Origin: Microbacterium terregens
GTDB taxonomy: Bacteria > Actinomycetota > Actinomycetes > Actinomycetales > Microbacteriaceae
Direction: 5' to 3'
Assembly: GCF_039534975.1 (NCBI RefSeq)
Contig: NZ_BAAAWH010000001.1
Span: forward strand, 1,488,001 to 1,552,000
Length of the DNA: 64,000 nucleotides
Positions 25,781 through 34,237 of this stretch are shown here, piece after piece (position 1 is the first letter of the stretch; every line of letters begins with the position of its first letter). A model generated the notes under the pieces. It did not search any database. It was not told the origin of the DNA and worked only from the letters and a program-made list of their open reading frames with translations. The translations under genes and the position numbers were made by a program.

Positions 25781-26815
25781 ATGGCTGTATTCGGTGTTGG
25801 CTCCGCCGTCTCATCGGCGAGCGCGCACGCCGAGACCGGGCCCGCTGACGTGCACCCCTCCTCGCCGATCCCCGTGCAGGGACCACCGGTGGGGGACAGC
25901 ATCCGGGTGCCTCTCGGCGAGACGGGTTGCCAGATCTTCCCGCTGATCCTCGGGGGCGCCGAGTTCGGCTGGAACGTCGACTTGGAATCCAGCCACGAGA
26001 TCATGGACGCCTACGTCGAGCGGGGCGGCAATGCGCTGCACACGGCCGACAGCTTCGCCGGCGGTCGCAGCGAGCACATCATCGGCCAATGGCTGCACTC
26101 CCGCGGCCTGCGCGATGACATCACCCTTACGGTTCGCATCGGCGGACACCCCGACAACCCCGGTCTCGGTCCGGTCAACCTGGTTCGAGCGGTCGAGGCA
26201 TCCCTCACCCGTCTGCGCACCGACCGCGTCGATGTGCTCTATCTCGACGCGACCAACGGACGTACGGAGCTGGAGGACGCCCTCGCCACCGCGGAGTGGC
26301 TCGTCGACTCCGGCAAGGCCCGTGCGATCGGCGCGGCGGGCCTGACGGCCACGCAACTCGTGGAGGCCCGGATCTTCGCATCTGCCGGCTACCCGCGCAT
26401 CACGGTGCTGGATGTCCCGTTCAATGTCCTGCGCCGGCACGAGTTCGATGCGGATCTTCGTCTGGTCGCCGGCGCGCAGGGCATGGCGGTCACCCCGTCC
26501 CACCCTCTCGAGCACGGGTTCCTCGCGGGTCGGCATCGCACCAAGCTGCGCGGCGGACTGTCCGTGCGCGGCGCGCAGATCGCCGCGAACATCAACCGGC
26601 GCGGAAGCCGCACGCTGCGTGCGCTCGATGCCGTGGGCACCGAGCTGGGCGTGCCCGATGCGGCGGTGGCGGTCGCCTGGCTGCTGGCGCAGAAGCTGAT
26701 CGTCGCTCCCATCGTCAACGCGTACGCCGCCAACCACGTCGAAGAGCTGGTGCAGGGCGTCGGCGTCCAGCTCAACCGCGTCCAGCTCGCCGACATCGCG
26801 CGCGCGTCAGAATAG
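25781..26815 (+). CDS. Aldo/keto reductase-fold protein lacking the catalytic tetrad
   Basis: 344 aa with clear AKR architecture after a 40-residue low-complexity tail: LILGGAEFGWNV, GNALHTADSFAGGRSEHIIGQWL, EASLTRLRTDRVDVLYLD and SGKARAIGAAGLTATQL. The usual D-Y-K-H tetrad reads D90, F92 (for Tyr), R119 (for Lys, in TLTVRIGG) and D156 (for His, in LYLDATN). Three of four residues are changed, so normal carbonyl reduction is unlikely. It may be a cofactor-binding regulator or have another activity. ATG at 25781 with a G-rich ribosome site; GTG at 25766 is an alternative start. Confidence 0.88.
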   Translation: MAVFGVGSAVSSASAHAETGPADVHPSSPIPVQGPPVGDSIRVPLGETGCQIFPLILGGAEFGWNVDLESSHEIMDAYVERGGNALHTADSFAGGRSEHIIGQWLHSRGLRDDITLTVRIGGHPDNPGLGPVNLVRAVEASLTRLRTDRVDVLYLDATNGRTELEDALATAEWLVDSGKARAIGAAGLTATQLVEARIFASAGYPRITVLDVPFNVLRRHEFDADLRLVAGAQGMAVTPSHPLEHGFLAGRHRTKLRGGLSVRGAQIAANINRRGSRTLRALDAVGTELGVPDAAVAVAWLLAQKLIVAPIVNAYAANHVEELVQGVGVQLNRVQLADIARASE

Positions 26816-26910
26816 CGCCGAACGGCACGATCACGGGCTGCCGCAACGCACCGTGACATAGGCTGGGACGGTACGCGTAGAGCACCCGACCCCCCACGAA
26901 GCGAGCTGGC

Positions 26911-27513
26911 GTGACGCACTACATCTACCTCGTGCGGCACGGCGAGCACCAGGATGCCGAGCACGGACTCGTCGATGGACCGCTCTCTCCGCGAGGCCGT
27001 CGTCAGGCTTCGCTGCTGGCGGATCGCCTGTCGGGCGTTCCCTTCGACGCGGTGTGGCACTCGCCTCTGGAGCGTGCGAGCCAGACCGCCCGTGCCGTCG
27101 CCGAGCGGATGCCGTCCCTCTCGCCGGAACCTTCGTCGTTGCTGTTCGACTGCGTCCCCACCGGCATGACCGACCAGACTCCCGCGGTCTTCGAGCCCTT
27201 CTTCGGCAGCGTGACGGAGGCGGAGGTGGACGCCGGCCGAGCGCAGATGGCGGATGCCGCCAGCGAGTACCTCGTTCGCAAGAGCGGCGAGGTGCACGAG
27301 CTGCTCATCACGCACAATTTCGTGATCGGATGGTTCGTCCGCGAGGTGCTGCAGGCCCCCGAGTGGCGCTGGATGACTCTGAACCAAGCGCACTGCGGGC
27401 TGACGGTGATCGCGCAGAAGCAGGGGCGCCCGTGGACGCTGGTCTCCCACAACGACCTCGCCCACCTGCCGATGGAGCTGCGCACCGGCCTGCCCGAGGA
27501 TCCGTTGGTCTAA
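26911..27513 (+). CDS. Histidine phosphatase family protein
   Basis: 200 aa. It begins MTHYIYLVRHGEHQD, with the catalytic RHG. Later blocks are HSPLERASQTARAVAE (the phosphate-site Arg and Glu) and LLITHNFVIGWFVREVL, whose His completes the site. This branch dephosphorylates small phosphometabolites; the substrate is unknown. GTG start. It is convergent with a GNAT gene, overlapping by 4 bp. Confidence 0.9.
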   Translation: MTHYIYLVRHGEHQDAEHGLVDGPLSPRGRRQASLLADRLSGVPFDAVWHSPLERASQTARAVAERMPSLSPEPSSLLFDCVPTGMTDQTPAVFEPFFGSVTEAEVDAGRAQMADAASEYLVRKSGEVHELLITHNFVIGWFVREVLQAPEWRWMTLNQAHCGLTVIAQKQGRPWTLVSHNDLAHLPMELRTGLPEDPLV

Positions 27514-28037
27514 GCGAGCGTTTCTCCTCCGCCAGGCTGCGCGGCGGTTCCCGGGCGCCCGATCGCCCTGTCGCGGAGCGACTTGCCGTACCAGCGCGTC
27601 GCGTTGGGGTTGTCGTTGTACGGGTCGATCGGGACGAATCCCGTCGCCTCGTACAGACCCCCGGCGGCCTCGAGCGTGTGGTGCGTGTCCAGGACGAGCT
27701 CCGCGGCGCCGAACTCCGCGGCGCGCCGCTCGAGATCCTCCATCAGGAGCCGGCCCCACCCGCGGCCGCGGGTTTCGGGCCGCAGGTACAGGTGCTTGAG
27801 CTCGTACCGCGGACCGTGCGGCCCGTCCTCGATGCGGCGGATCCCGCCACAGCCGACGTTCGCGTCGCCCTCGCCGAGCACGAGGAACACGCCCGCGGGC
27901 GGCTCGAACGCCGCCGGATCCGGGAACACGGTGGTGTATGTGTGGCCGGGGAACGTGGCGGCCCGCATCAGGAAGTAGTCGGCGAGCAGGTCGTGCGCGG
28001 CGGGGTCGTCGACCGGAAGCGGAGTGATCGTCGGCAT
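27510..28037 (-). CDS. GNAT family N-acetyltransferase
   Basis: 175 aa GNAT fold. The acetyl-CoA loop lies in LKHLYLRPETRGRGWGRLLMEDLERRA (R-x-x-G-x-G/A type) near residues 100-115, preceded by GVFLVLGEGDANVGCGGIRRI and followed by LDTHHTLEAAGGLYEATGFVP. Acceptor unknown. The ATG at 28037 has TACGCT 7 nt upstream on the minus strand (28045-28050), consistent with a leaderless transcript. Divergent from dapB. Confidence 0.88.
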   Translation of the reverse strand: MPTITPLPVDDPAAHDLLADYFLMRAATFPGHTYTTVFPDPAAFEPPAGVFLVLGEGDANVGCGGIRRIEDGPHGPRYELKHLYLRPETRGRGWGRLLMEDLERRAAEFGAAELVLDTHHTLEAAGGLYEATGFVPIDPYNDNPNATRWYGKSLRDRAIGRPGTAAQPGGGETLA

Positions 28038-28115
28038 GTGCTCGAGCGTAGTCGCGGCCCCCGGGGATGCCCTGCGGCGCCGGCCCGGCGACGCGCCGCC
28101 GATACGATGGGGTCC

Positions 28116-28928
28116 ATGACGACACGCGTGGCCCTGGTCGGCGGCACAGGCAAACTGGGCCTAATCATCCGGGGTGTGCTCGACGCGGAGGACGACTTCG
28201 AGGTCATCGCGACGCTGACCTCAAGGTCGCAGCTGTCCGAACTCGACGGCGCCGATCTGGTCGTGGATGCCTCGACCCCGGCCGTTTCGATCGACGTCGT
28301 GCGATCGGCCATCGAGCGCGGAATCAACATCCTCGTCGGCACATCGGGGTGGTCGGCGGAGCGCATCGCGATGATCCGCCCGCTCGTGGATGCCGCGGGC
28401 ACCGGCGCGGTGTTCATTCCGAACTTCTCGCTCGGCTCCGTCCTGGGTTCGGCGCTTGCGGCAGCCGCGGCGCCCTTCTTCCCCTCGATCGAGATCGTCG
28501 AGGCCCACCGCGACACGAAGGTGGACTCACCGAGCGGCACCGCGGTGCGCACGGCAGAGCTGATCGGCGCGGCACGCGCAGAGGTCGGTCCCGTCGAATC
28601 GCCGCACGTCGACCAGCGCGCCCGGGGGCAGCAGGTGGCCAGCATCCCGATCCACTCCCTGCGTCGTCCGGGGGTCGTGGCGAGGCAGGACGTGGTCCTC
28701 TCGGGTCCGGGGGAGTCGCTCACGCTCACACACGACACCGTCGACCCGGCGCTCGCGTATGCCCCCGGCATCCGGCTTGCGCTCGGGGCGGCGCGCGACG
28801 CCCGAGGCGTCATCGTGGGCCTGGACAGCTTCCTCGACATCGGCATCCGCACCCCGCATCCGGTGCCCGAACCACCGGTCCGGGAGGTCGACGTGCCGGG
28901 GCAGGTCGCCCGCGTCACCGGCGCATGA
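28116..28928 (+). CDS. dapB: 4-hydroxy-tetrahydrodipicolinate reductase
   Basis: 270 aa; NAD(P)H-dependent step of lysine/DAP synthesis after DapA. The nucleotide loop VGGTGKLG is at residues 8-15. The substrate site reads EAHRDTKVDSPSGTA (129-143). H131, K135 and SGTA are kept, but the second His of the usual HH pair is Arg132. The upstream frame extension is not coding. TACGAT (28103-28108) lies 7 nt before the ATG, so the message is leaderless. The stop overlaps the next gene by ATGA. The other dap genes (dapA, dapF) are scattered within 21 kb. Confidence 0.92.
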   Translation: MTTRVALVGGTGKLGLIIRGVLDAEDDFEVIATLTSRSQLSELDGADLVVDASTPAVSIDVVRSAIERGINILVGTSGWSAERIAMIRPLVDAAGTGAVFIPNFSLGSVLGSALAAAAAPFFPSIEIVEAHRDTKVDSPSGTAVRTAELIGAARAEVGPVESPHVDQRARGQQVASIPIHSLRRPGVVARQDVVLSGPGESLTLTHDTVDPALAYAPGIRLALGAARDARGVIVGLDSFLDIGIRTPHPVPEPPVREVDVPGQVARVTGA

Positions 28929-29374
28929 GCGCGCGCATCGGCGTCGCCGTGATGGCAGTGCTCCTCGCGCTGTACATCGTCCTGGTCGCGCAGCGGGCCT
29001 GGCTGCTGCTGGTCAGCGGCGAGCCCATCGGGATCGCGATGGGCGCGGCCCTGGTGGTGCTTCCCGTCATCGCCGCCTGGGCGCTGGGCCGCGAGCTGTG
29101 GTTCGGCATCCGCGCCGAGCAGCTCGCGCGTCGGCTCGAGGCCGAGGGCGGTCTGCCCGATGACCAGGTGGGAGTCCGACCCAGCGGCCGCGTGCTGCGC
29201 GAGGACGGTGATCTCGTCTTCCCCGCCTATCGGGCGCAGGTCGAGGCGCATCCTGACGACTGGCGCGCGTGGTACCGGCTGGGCCTCGCCTACGACGCCG
29301 CCGGCGACCGGAGGCGCGCTCGCGCCGCGGTGCGGCGGGCGATCCAGTTGGAGACCGGCGCGCGCCGTCGCTAA
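28925..29374 (+). CDS. Small membrane protein with C-terminal TPR-like repeat
   Basis: 149 aa. Two hydrophobic helices at the N-terminus (about residues 4-24 and 36-58) are followed by a cytoplasmic region. One TPR-like unit, HPDDWRAWYRLGLAYDAAG plus ARAAVRRAIQL, lies at the C-terminus. Its ATG overlaps the dapB stop, so it is translationally coupled to dapB. Function unknown; the TPR-like unit suggests protein binding. It overlaps the convergent downstream gene by 4 bp. Confidence 0.8.
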   Translation: MSARIGVAVMAVLLALYIVLVAQRAWLLLVSGEPIGIAMGAALVVLPVIAAWALGRELWFGIRAEQLARRLEAEGGLPDDQVGVRPSGRVLREDGDLVFPAYRAQVEAHPDDWRAWYRLGLAYDAAGDRRRARAAVRRAIQLETGARRR

Positions 29375-30288
29375 TCCTGCGGGGCCGCGACTGCGGCATC
29401 CACGGCCTGTTCCACCGTCTCGTGGGAGAACCGGAAGCCGGACCGCTCGAGCACGGCCGGCCGCACGGCAGCATCGCTGGTCAGCAGCGCCTCGGTCGCG
29501 TCGGCGCCGAGGACGAGGCGCAGCGCCCAGGCCGGTGCCGGCACCACGAAGGGTCGATTCATCCGGACCGCCAGGGCGAAGCCCAGGTCGTTCGCGCTGG
29601 CCGCAGCCGGTCCGGCGAAGTTCACCGGCCCGTCGATATCGGTGTCGATGAGGTGACGGATGCCGCGCACCTCGTCCTCCAGCGATATCCAGGGCCACTT
29701 CTGCGTTCCGCGCGCGATCGGTCCGCCGAGGCCGAAGCGGGTGAGCAGCATGAGCGGCTTCAGCACGCCCTGCGGATGCACGATCGGTGCCGTGCGCACG
29801 AGCGCGACCCGAGCGCGGTCGCCTGCGCCCAGCGCCGCGCTCTCCCACTCACCGCACACGTCCGCGAGGAACGTCTCTCCTCGAGGTGACCGTTCGGTCA
29901 GCACCGCGCCGGGCGCGGATCCGTAGTACCCCACGGCGGATGCCGAGACGAACGCCGGCGCGTCGGCTCCGAGTTGGCGCACGGCGCGCGCGAGGGCGCG
30001 CGTGGGTGTGATCCGCGACCAGAGCAGCGTGTTCTTGTAGCGCGGGGTCCACGGGAACCGGCCGATCGACGCTCCGTTGAGTCCGACCACCGCGTCCGCG
30101 CCGTCCAGAACCGCCGGGTCGAGCGGCGACGAGTCGGCCAGCCATTCGATCTCGTCGGCGGTCTCGGCGGGACGGCGGACCAGGGTGGTCACCCGGATGC
30201 CGTCCGCGCGGAGACTGTCGACCAGGGCCGATCCGATCAGACCGGACGCGCCGGCAACGACCACCCGCCGTAGGGCGGGTTCACGCAA
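29371..30288 (-). CDS. TIGR01777-family SDR-like oxidoreductase
   Basis: 305 aa extended-SDR epimerase fold. The NAD(P) loop is VVVAGASGLIGSALVDSLRADG near residue 9; FVSASAVGYYGSA supplies the Ser-Tyr region; GGPIARGTQKWPWISLEDEVRGI is diagnostic for the TIGR01777/YfcH group. The C-terminal DUF1731-like region includes NRPFVVPAPAWALRLVLG. Substrate unknown. The start appears to be TTG at 30286-30288, overlapping the upstream osmC-like stop by 8 bp. Confidence 0.87.
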   Translation of the reverse strand: MREPALRRVVVAGASGLIGSALVDSLRADGIRVTTLVRRPAETADEIEWLADSSPLDPAVLDGADAVVGLNGASIGRFPWTPRYKNTLLWSRITPTRALARAVRQLGADAPAFVSASAVGYYGSAPGAVLTERSPRGETFLADVCGEWESAALGAGDRARVALVRTAPIVHPQGVLKPLMLLTRFGLGGPIARGTQKWPWISLEDEVRGIRHLIDTDIDGPVNFAGPAAASANDLGFALAVRMNRPFVVPAPAWALRLVLGADATEALLTSDAAVRPAVLERSGFRFSHETVEQAVDAAVAAPQD

Positions 30289-30706
30289 GCGTCGCCTCGA
30301 GGGTGATCTCGATGCCCGCGAGGGCCTGCGAGACCGGGCAGTTGACCTTGGCGTCGGCGGCGATGCGGTCGAAGTCGTCCTGGTCGAGTCCGGGCACCAC
30401 GGCGTTGACGTTCAAGTGGCTTCCGGTGATCCCGGTGCCGGGCTTGAAAGTCACCGATGCCGTCGTCTCGATGGACTCGGGCGGGGTGCCGTTCTGGGCG
30501 AGCCCGTTCGAGAACGCCATGCTGAAGCAGGAGGCGTGCGCCGCGGCGATCAGCTCTTCGGGCGTCGTCACCGAGGTCGACCCCTCGCTGCGCGCCTTCC
30601 AGTTGATGTCGAACGTGCCGATGCCCGAGGACTGGAACGCGACCGTGCCGGATCCCTCGGTCAAGCTGCCCTTCCAGACGGTAGTGGCTTCGCTCGTGAC
30701 GGTCAT
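30281..30706 (-). CDS. OsmC-family peroxiredoxin-like protein
   Basis: 141 aa. Two conserved cysteines of the OsmC fold are seen, in AAAHASCFSMAFSNGL and in DAKVNCPVSQALAG. These form the thiol pair that reduces organic hydroperoxides, with electrons usually from lipoylated or thioredoxin-like donors. GTFDINWKARSEGSTSVTTPEELI is typical of OsmC itself. A strong GGAGG site precedes the ATG. It is first in a two-gene minus-strand operon with the TIGR01777 gene. Confidence 0.92.
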   Translation of the reverse strand: MTVTSEATTVWKGSLTEGSGTVAFQSSGIGTFDINWKARSEGSTSVTTPEELIAAAHASCFSMAFSNGLAQNGTPPESIETTASVTFKPGTGITGSHLNVNAVVPGLDQDDFDRIAADAKVNCPVSQALAGIEITLEATLA

Positions 30707-30811
30707 CTGAACCTCCTGGTCGGGGTGCGCCCGCGCTCCGGACGCTTTGCCGTCAGCCTAACCGCGGGGCTGGCACGGCGCGACCGGTGACACCGGCAGT
30801 CGTCGACGGGG

Positions 30812-31414
30812 TCAGGCCGCGGTGGGGCGCGCGCGCCCCACGATGCCGGCGCGCTGGAGCAGCAGGTACAGCTGGCAGCCCAGGCACAGGCCGAAGACGG
30901 CGTTCAGGAACGCCGCGACGAACGCCGCCGCCGCCGCGATCGGCAGCGCCCAGGGAACCCCGGCGAGGTGCAGGACCAGGCCGATGGTCACCACGACCAG
31001 CCCGACGCCCTGCGCGAATCGGGGCGGACGGGGGTCCTCGAGCTCGGTGGGGGGCTTCAGCCGCGGCTGGACGAGCGTCCGGTACAGCACTCCCCACGGG
31101 GCCGTCCGCGGCGCCAGGAGACCCCACAGGAACAGCAGCGCAAGCAGGACGAGGAGCAGGAACGCCGGGTCGAGCGCGCGCTGCGCGAGCGTCGCCGACT
31201 GAATCGCCCAGCCGCCCCCGGGGCGGAACGTGGCATCGGCGAGAGGCTGATACGCGAACCAGCCGAACGATGCGTCACCGCTTCGCTGCGTCGACAGTCC
31301 GGTCAGCCCGAGAAGAACGTCGACGAGCAGGAGCAGCGCGGTGATGCCGGCGGCGAAGCGGGGGCCGCGTGGATCGATGCCACGTGGGGTCCCGGCATCC
31401 GCTCGATCAGACAT
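30812..31414 (-). CDS. DUF4395 membrane protein
   Basis: 200 aa, about four transmembrane helices. DPRGPRFAAGITALLLLVDVLL, the loop LVQPRLKPPTELEDPRPPRFAQGVG and the terminal NAVFGLCLGCQLYLLLQ (with a CxxC) are the DUF4395 hallmarks. The function is not established. It overlaps the upstream thioredoxin-like gene by 8 bp; the CxxC at the membrane end and the thioredoxin partner suggest a joint role in thiol redox at the membrane. Confidence 0.85.
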   Translation of the reverse strand: MSDRADAGTPRGIDPRGPRFAAGITALLLLVDVLLGLTGLSTQRSGDASFGWFAYQPLADATFRPGGGWAIQSATLAQRALDPAFLLLVLLALLFLWGLLAPRTAPWGVLYRTLVQPRLKPPTELEDPRPPRFAQGVGLVVVTIGLVLHLAGVPWALPIAAAAAFVAAFLNAVFGLCLGCQLYLLLQRAGIVGRARPTAA

Positions 31415-31844
31415 TCGCCGGCTCAGCGGTCAGGCGATTGAGTTCCAGCTCGAGGACATCCCGGTTGGGGATGCCGCCGAACCGCGTCTGCACGGCGCCG
31501 TCCCGGTCCAGGACGAGGGTGGTCGGGGTCTGCAGGATGTGGAAGTGCTTCGCGATGTCGGGCCGGTGCGTCACATCGATGTCGAGGTGGAGGACGCCGT
31601 CGCGGGCGTCGGCGGCCGCGGCGAGCGTGCGGTGGACGCCGGGGCACCGCGAGCAGAGGTCAGTGCTGAACTGCAGCAGCGTCGCGGTCTGCCCGAGCGC
31701 GTCCGCTCCCAGACGCGCGGGCTGCACCACTTCGTGCGGAATGTCCCGGCGCGGGCGACCCTGGCGCCACTGGACGAACGCGCCGATGGCGACCGTCACG
31801 GCGAGAAGCAGCGCGAGGCCGATGAGGGCGGGAACGAGGGTCAC
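31407..31844 (-). CDS. Membrane-anchored thioredoxin-like protein
   Basis: 145 aa. An N-terminal helix (about residues 3-24) anchors a thioredoxin fold with active site STDLCSRCPGV (CxxC), the cis-Pro in LQTPTTLVLD, and VLHLDIDVTHRPDIAKHF between. Probably a thiol-disulfide oxidoreductase on one face of the membrane. The GTG start at 31842-31844 has TAGCCT 8 nt upstream on the minus strand (31853-31858). It is the first gene of the pair with DUF4395, and divergent from thyA. Confidence 0.88.
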   Translation of the reverse strand: MTLVPALIGLALLLAVTVAIGAFVQWRQGRPRRDIPHEVVQPARLGADALGQTATLLQFSTDLCSRCPGVHRTLAAAADARDGVLHLDIDVTHRPDIAKHFHILQTPTTLVLDRDGAVQTRFGGIPNRDVLELELNRLTAEPANV

Positions 31845-31969
31845 AGCATCCCAGGCTAACTGCTTGCGCCTGAATAAGAGCCGGATGCGTCGACTATGAC
31901 GTTTCGCGCCGTAACACTCATGCCGGGGAACCGGGCCATCCGCTCCAGGGGAGGGATAGCATCGATTCG

Positions 31970-32779
31970 ATGTCTGCGACCATCCCGACCCCCTACGAAG
32001 ACCTGCTGCGCGACGTGCTCGAGCATGGTGTGCTCAAGACGGACCGCACCGGGACGGGCACGCGCAGCGTGTTCGGCCGACAGCTGCGCTTCGACCTTTC
32101 GCAGGGCTTTCCGCTGGTGACCACCAAGCGGGTGCACATGAAATCGATCGTGTACGAGCTGCTGTGGTTCTTGCGCGGCGAGTCCAACGTCTCGTGGCTT
32201 CAGGAGCACGGCGTCACGATCTGGGACGAGTGGGCGGACTCCTCCGGTGAACTCGGTCCGGTGTACGGCGTGCAGTGGCGATCCTGGCCGACCGCGTCCG
32301 GCGAGACGATCGATCAGATCGCCGGGGTCATCGACGAGATCCGCCGAAACCCCGACTCCCGCCGTCTCATCGTGTCGGCCTGGAACCCTGCCGATATTCC
32401 GGACATGGCGTTGGCGCCCTGCCACGCGCTGTTCCAGTTCTACGTGGCCGACGGGCGCCTGTCCTGCCAGCTGTACCAGCGCAGCGCCGACCTGTTCCTG
32501 GGCGTTCCCTTCAACATCGCCTCGTATGCGCTGCTGACCCACATGGTCGCGCAGCAGACCGGACTCGAGGTCGGGGACTTCGTGTGGACCGGCGGCGACT
32601 GCCACATCTACGACAACCACCTCGAGCAAGTCCGGCTGCAGCTGGAGCGCGAGCCCTTTGCGCCGCCGACTCTGCGCATCACCCGCACGCCCGAGTCGAT
32701 CTTCGACTACGAGTACGACGACTTCGTCGTCGAGGGGTACCAGCACCACCCCGCGATCCGCGGCGCCGTCGCGGTATGA
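31970..32779 (+). CDS. thyA: Thymidylate synthase
   Basis: 269 aa, methylates dUMP to dTMP using methylene-THF. Diagnostic blocks are [12 protein letters not shown], the catalytic Cys151 in [13 protein letters not shown], the dUMP-binding [17 protein letters not shown] and [15 protein letters not shown] (31957-31962) lies 7 nt before the ATG: a leaderless mRNA. The stop overlaps the dfrA start (ATGA), pairing the enzyme that oxidises the folate with the one that reduces it. Confidence 0.97.
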   Translation: MSATIPTPYEDLLRDVLEHGVLKTDRTGTGTRSVFGRQLRFDLSQGFPLVTTKRVHMKSIVYELLWFLRGESNVSWLQEHGVTIWDEWADSSGELGPVYGVQWRSWPTASGETIDQIAGVIDEIRRNPDSRRLIVSAWNPADIPDMALAPCHALFQFYVADGRLSCQLYQRSADLFLGVPFNIASYALLTHMVAQQTGLEVGDFVWTGGDCHIYDNHLEQVRLQLEREPFAPPTLRITRTPESIFDYEYDDFVVEGYQHHPAIRGAVAV

Positions 32780-33318
32780 GCGGTGCCCCGAGAATCGGCC
32801 TGATCTGGGCGCAGGCCGACGACGGCGTGATCGGGCGAAACGGCGGCATGCCCTGGCACGTGGCCGAGGACTTGGCGCACTTCAAGCAGATCACGTTCGG
32901 GTCGCCAGTGGTGATGGGCCGGGGAACCTGGGACTCGCTCTCGCCGCGGTATCGCCCGCTGCCGGGCCGCCGCAACGTCGTCATCACCGGCCAGGCGGAC
33001 TGGTCCGCCGAGGGTGCGGACCGCGCGGATTCCGTGGATGCGGCGCTGCAGCTGGCGGCGTCGGATCGACCCGAGTGGATCTGGATCATCGGGGGAGGCA
33101 CGGTCTTCGCGCAGACGCTCGGCAAGGCCGACCGTCTCGAGGTCACGGAATTGACCCACCCGGGGGGCTTCGCCACCGCGCCCGCCGATGTGCGTGCGCC
33201 GGACATCGATCCGCAGCGCTTCCGGCTTGGCGCCGTAGACCCGGCGCGGGGGGAGCACGTCTCGGCCGGTGGCATCCACTACCGGTTCCTCCGGTACGAG
33301 CGAACCGCATCCGCCTAA
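32776..33318 (+). CDS. dfrA: Dihydrofolate reductase
   Basis: 180 aa. [32 protein letters not shown] holds the substrate loop with the conserved acidic residue (E of AEDL). [11 protein letters not shown] and [12 protein letters not shown] are the NADPH-binding blocks. It regenerates tetrahydrofolate from the dihydrofolate made by ThyA, with which it is translationally coupled. The tail is slightly longer than the usual 160-165 aa. Confidence 0.95.
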   Translation: MSGAPRIGLIWAQADDGVIGRNGGMPWHVAEDLAHFKQITFGSPVVMGRGTWDSLSPRYRPLPGRRNVVITGQADWSAEGADRADSVDAALQLAASDRPEWIWIIGGGTVFAQTLGKADRLEVTELTHPGGFATAPADVRAPDIDPQRFRLGAVDPARGEHVSAGGIHYRFLRYERTASA

Positions 33319-33328
33319 GCTTCTGCGC

Positions 33329-34093
33329 ATGTCCAGAACTGCACTCATCACGGGAGCGAGCTCCGGTCTGGGCGCCGAGTTCGCCCGTCAGCTCGCTGCC
33401 CGCGGAACCGACCTGGTGCTTGTCGCCCGCGACAAGGACGCGCTGCACGATCTCGCTGCGACGCTGGGCGCGCAGTTCGGCGTGACCGCGGAGGTGCTTC
33501 CGGCGGACCTGGTGGTCGAGGATCAGATCGACAGGGTGCGCCGACGGCTGACCGATCCGGAACGACCCATCGACATGCTGGTGAACAACGCCGGCTTCGG
33601 GCTGCCACTGAGCTTCGCCCGCAACGACATCGAGGACGAGGTCCGCCACCTCGACCTGCTCGTCGAGGTTCCGATGCGCCTCACCCACGCAGCTCTCGGT
33701 CCGATGCTCGAACGCCGGAGCGGACGCATCGTCAACGTCGCCTCGGTGGCCGGCTTCCTGCCCCGATCGACCTACGGCGCCTCGAAGGGCTGGCTCATCA
33801 GCTTCAGCCGCTGGGCTCACGCCCGCTACGCGGGCCGTGGCGTGACGGTGACGGCGGTCTGCCCCGGGTTCACGCACACCGGCTTCCACGAGCGGATGGG
33901 CTTGCCGCCGGGCGAGGAGGGCGTGCCGGACTGGATGTGGCTGGACGCCCGCGTCGTCGTATCAGAGGCTCTGCGCGACGTCGCGCGGGGGAGGGCGGTC
34001 TCGGTGCCGTCGCTGCGCTACAAGGCGCTCGTCGCGCTCACCCGCGTCCTGCCCGCCCGTGTGCTTGCGACCGCCGGCGAACGCGGCCGCTGA
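33329..34093 (+). CDS. SDR-family NAD(P)-dependent oxidoreductase
   Basis: 254 aa classical short-chain dehydrogenase. The cofactor loop is ITGASSGLGAEFARQL at the N-terminus, followed by NNAGFG. The active site reads VASVAGFLPRSTYGASKGW (Ser, Tyr, Lys). Substrate unknown. TAAGCT at 33316-33321 overlaps the dfrA stop and lies 7 nt before the ATG, so this gene has its own leaderless promoter. Confidence 0.9.
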   Translation: MSRTALITGASSGLGAEFARQLAARGTDLVLVARDKDALHDLAATLGAQFGVTAEVLPADLVVEDQIDRVRRRLTDPERPIDMLVNNAGFGLPLSFARNDIEDEVRHLDLLVEVPMRLTHAALGPMLERRSGRIVNVASVAGFLPRSTYGASKGWLISFSRWAHARYAGRGVTVTAVCPGFTHTGFHERMGLPPGEEGVPDWMWLDARVVVSEALRDVARGRAVSVPSLRYKALVALTRVLPARVLATAGERGR

Positions 34094-34237
34094 TCCGCAC
34101 TGCCGCAATCGAGTGCGAAACCGAACGCGCGGCAGCCTCGATCGCCGACTCTGACACCAGCCGCGGAGCGGCTGCTGCCGGGCGCCGCCGAGGCCCCGGC
34201 GGATGACCGGCCCGCACCGAGCCGATAGCCTGATCTC

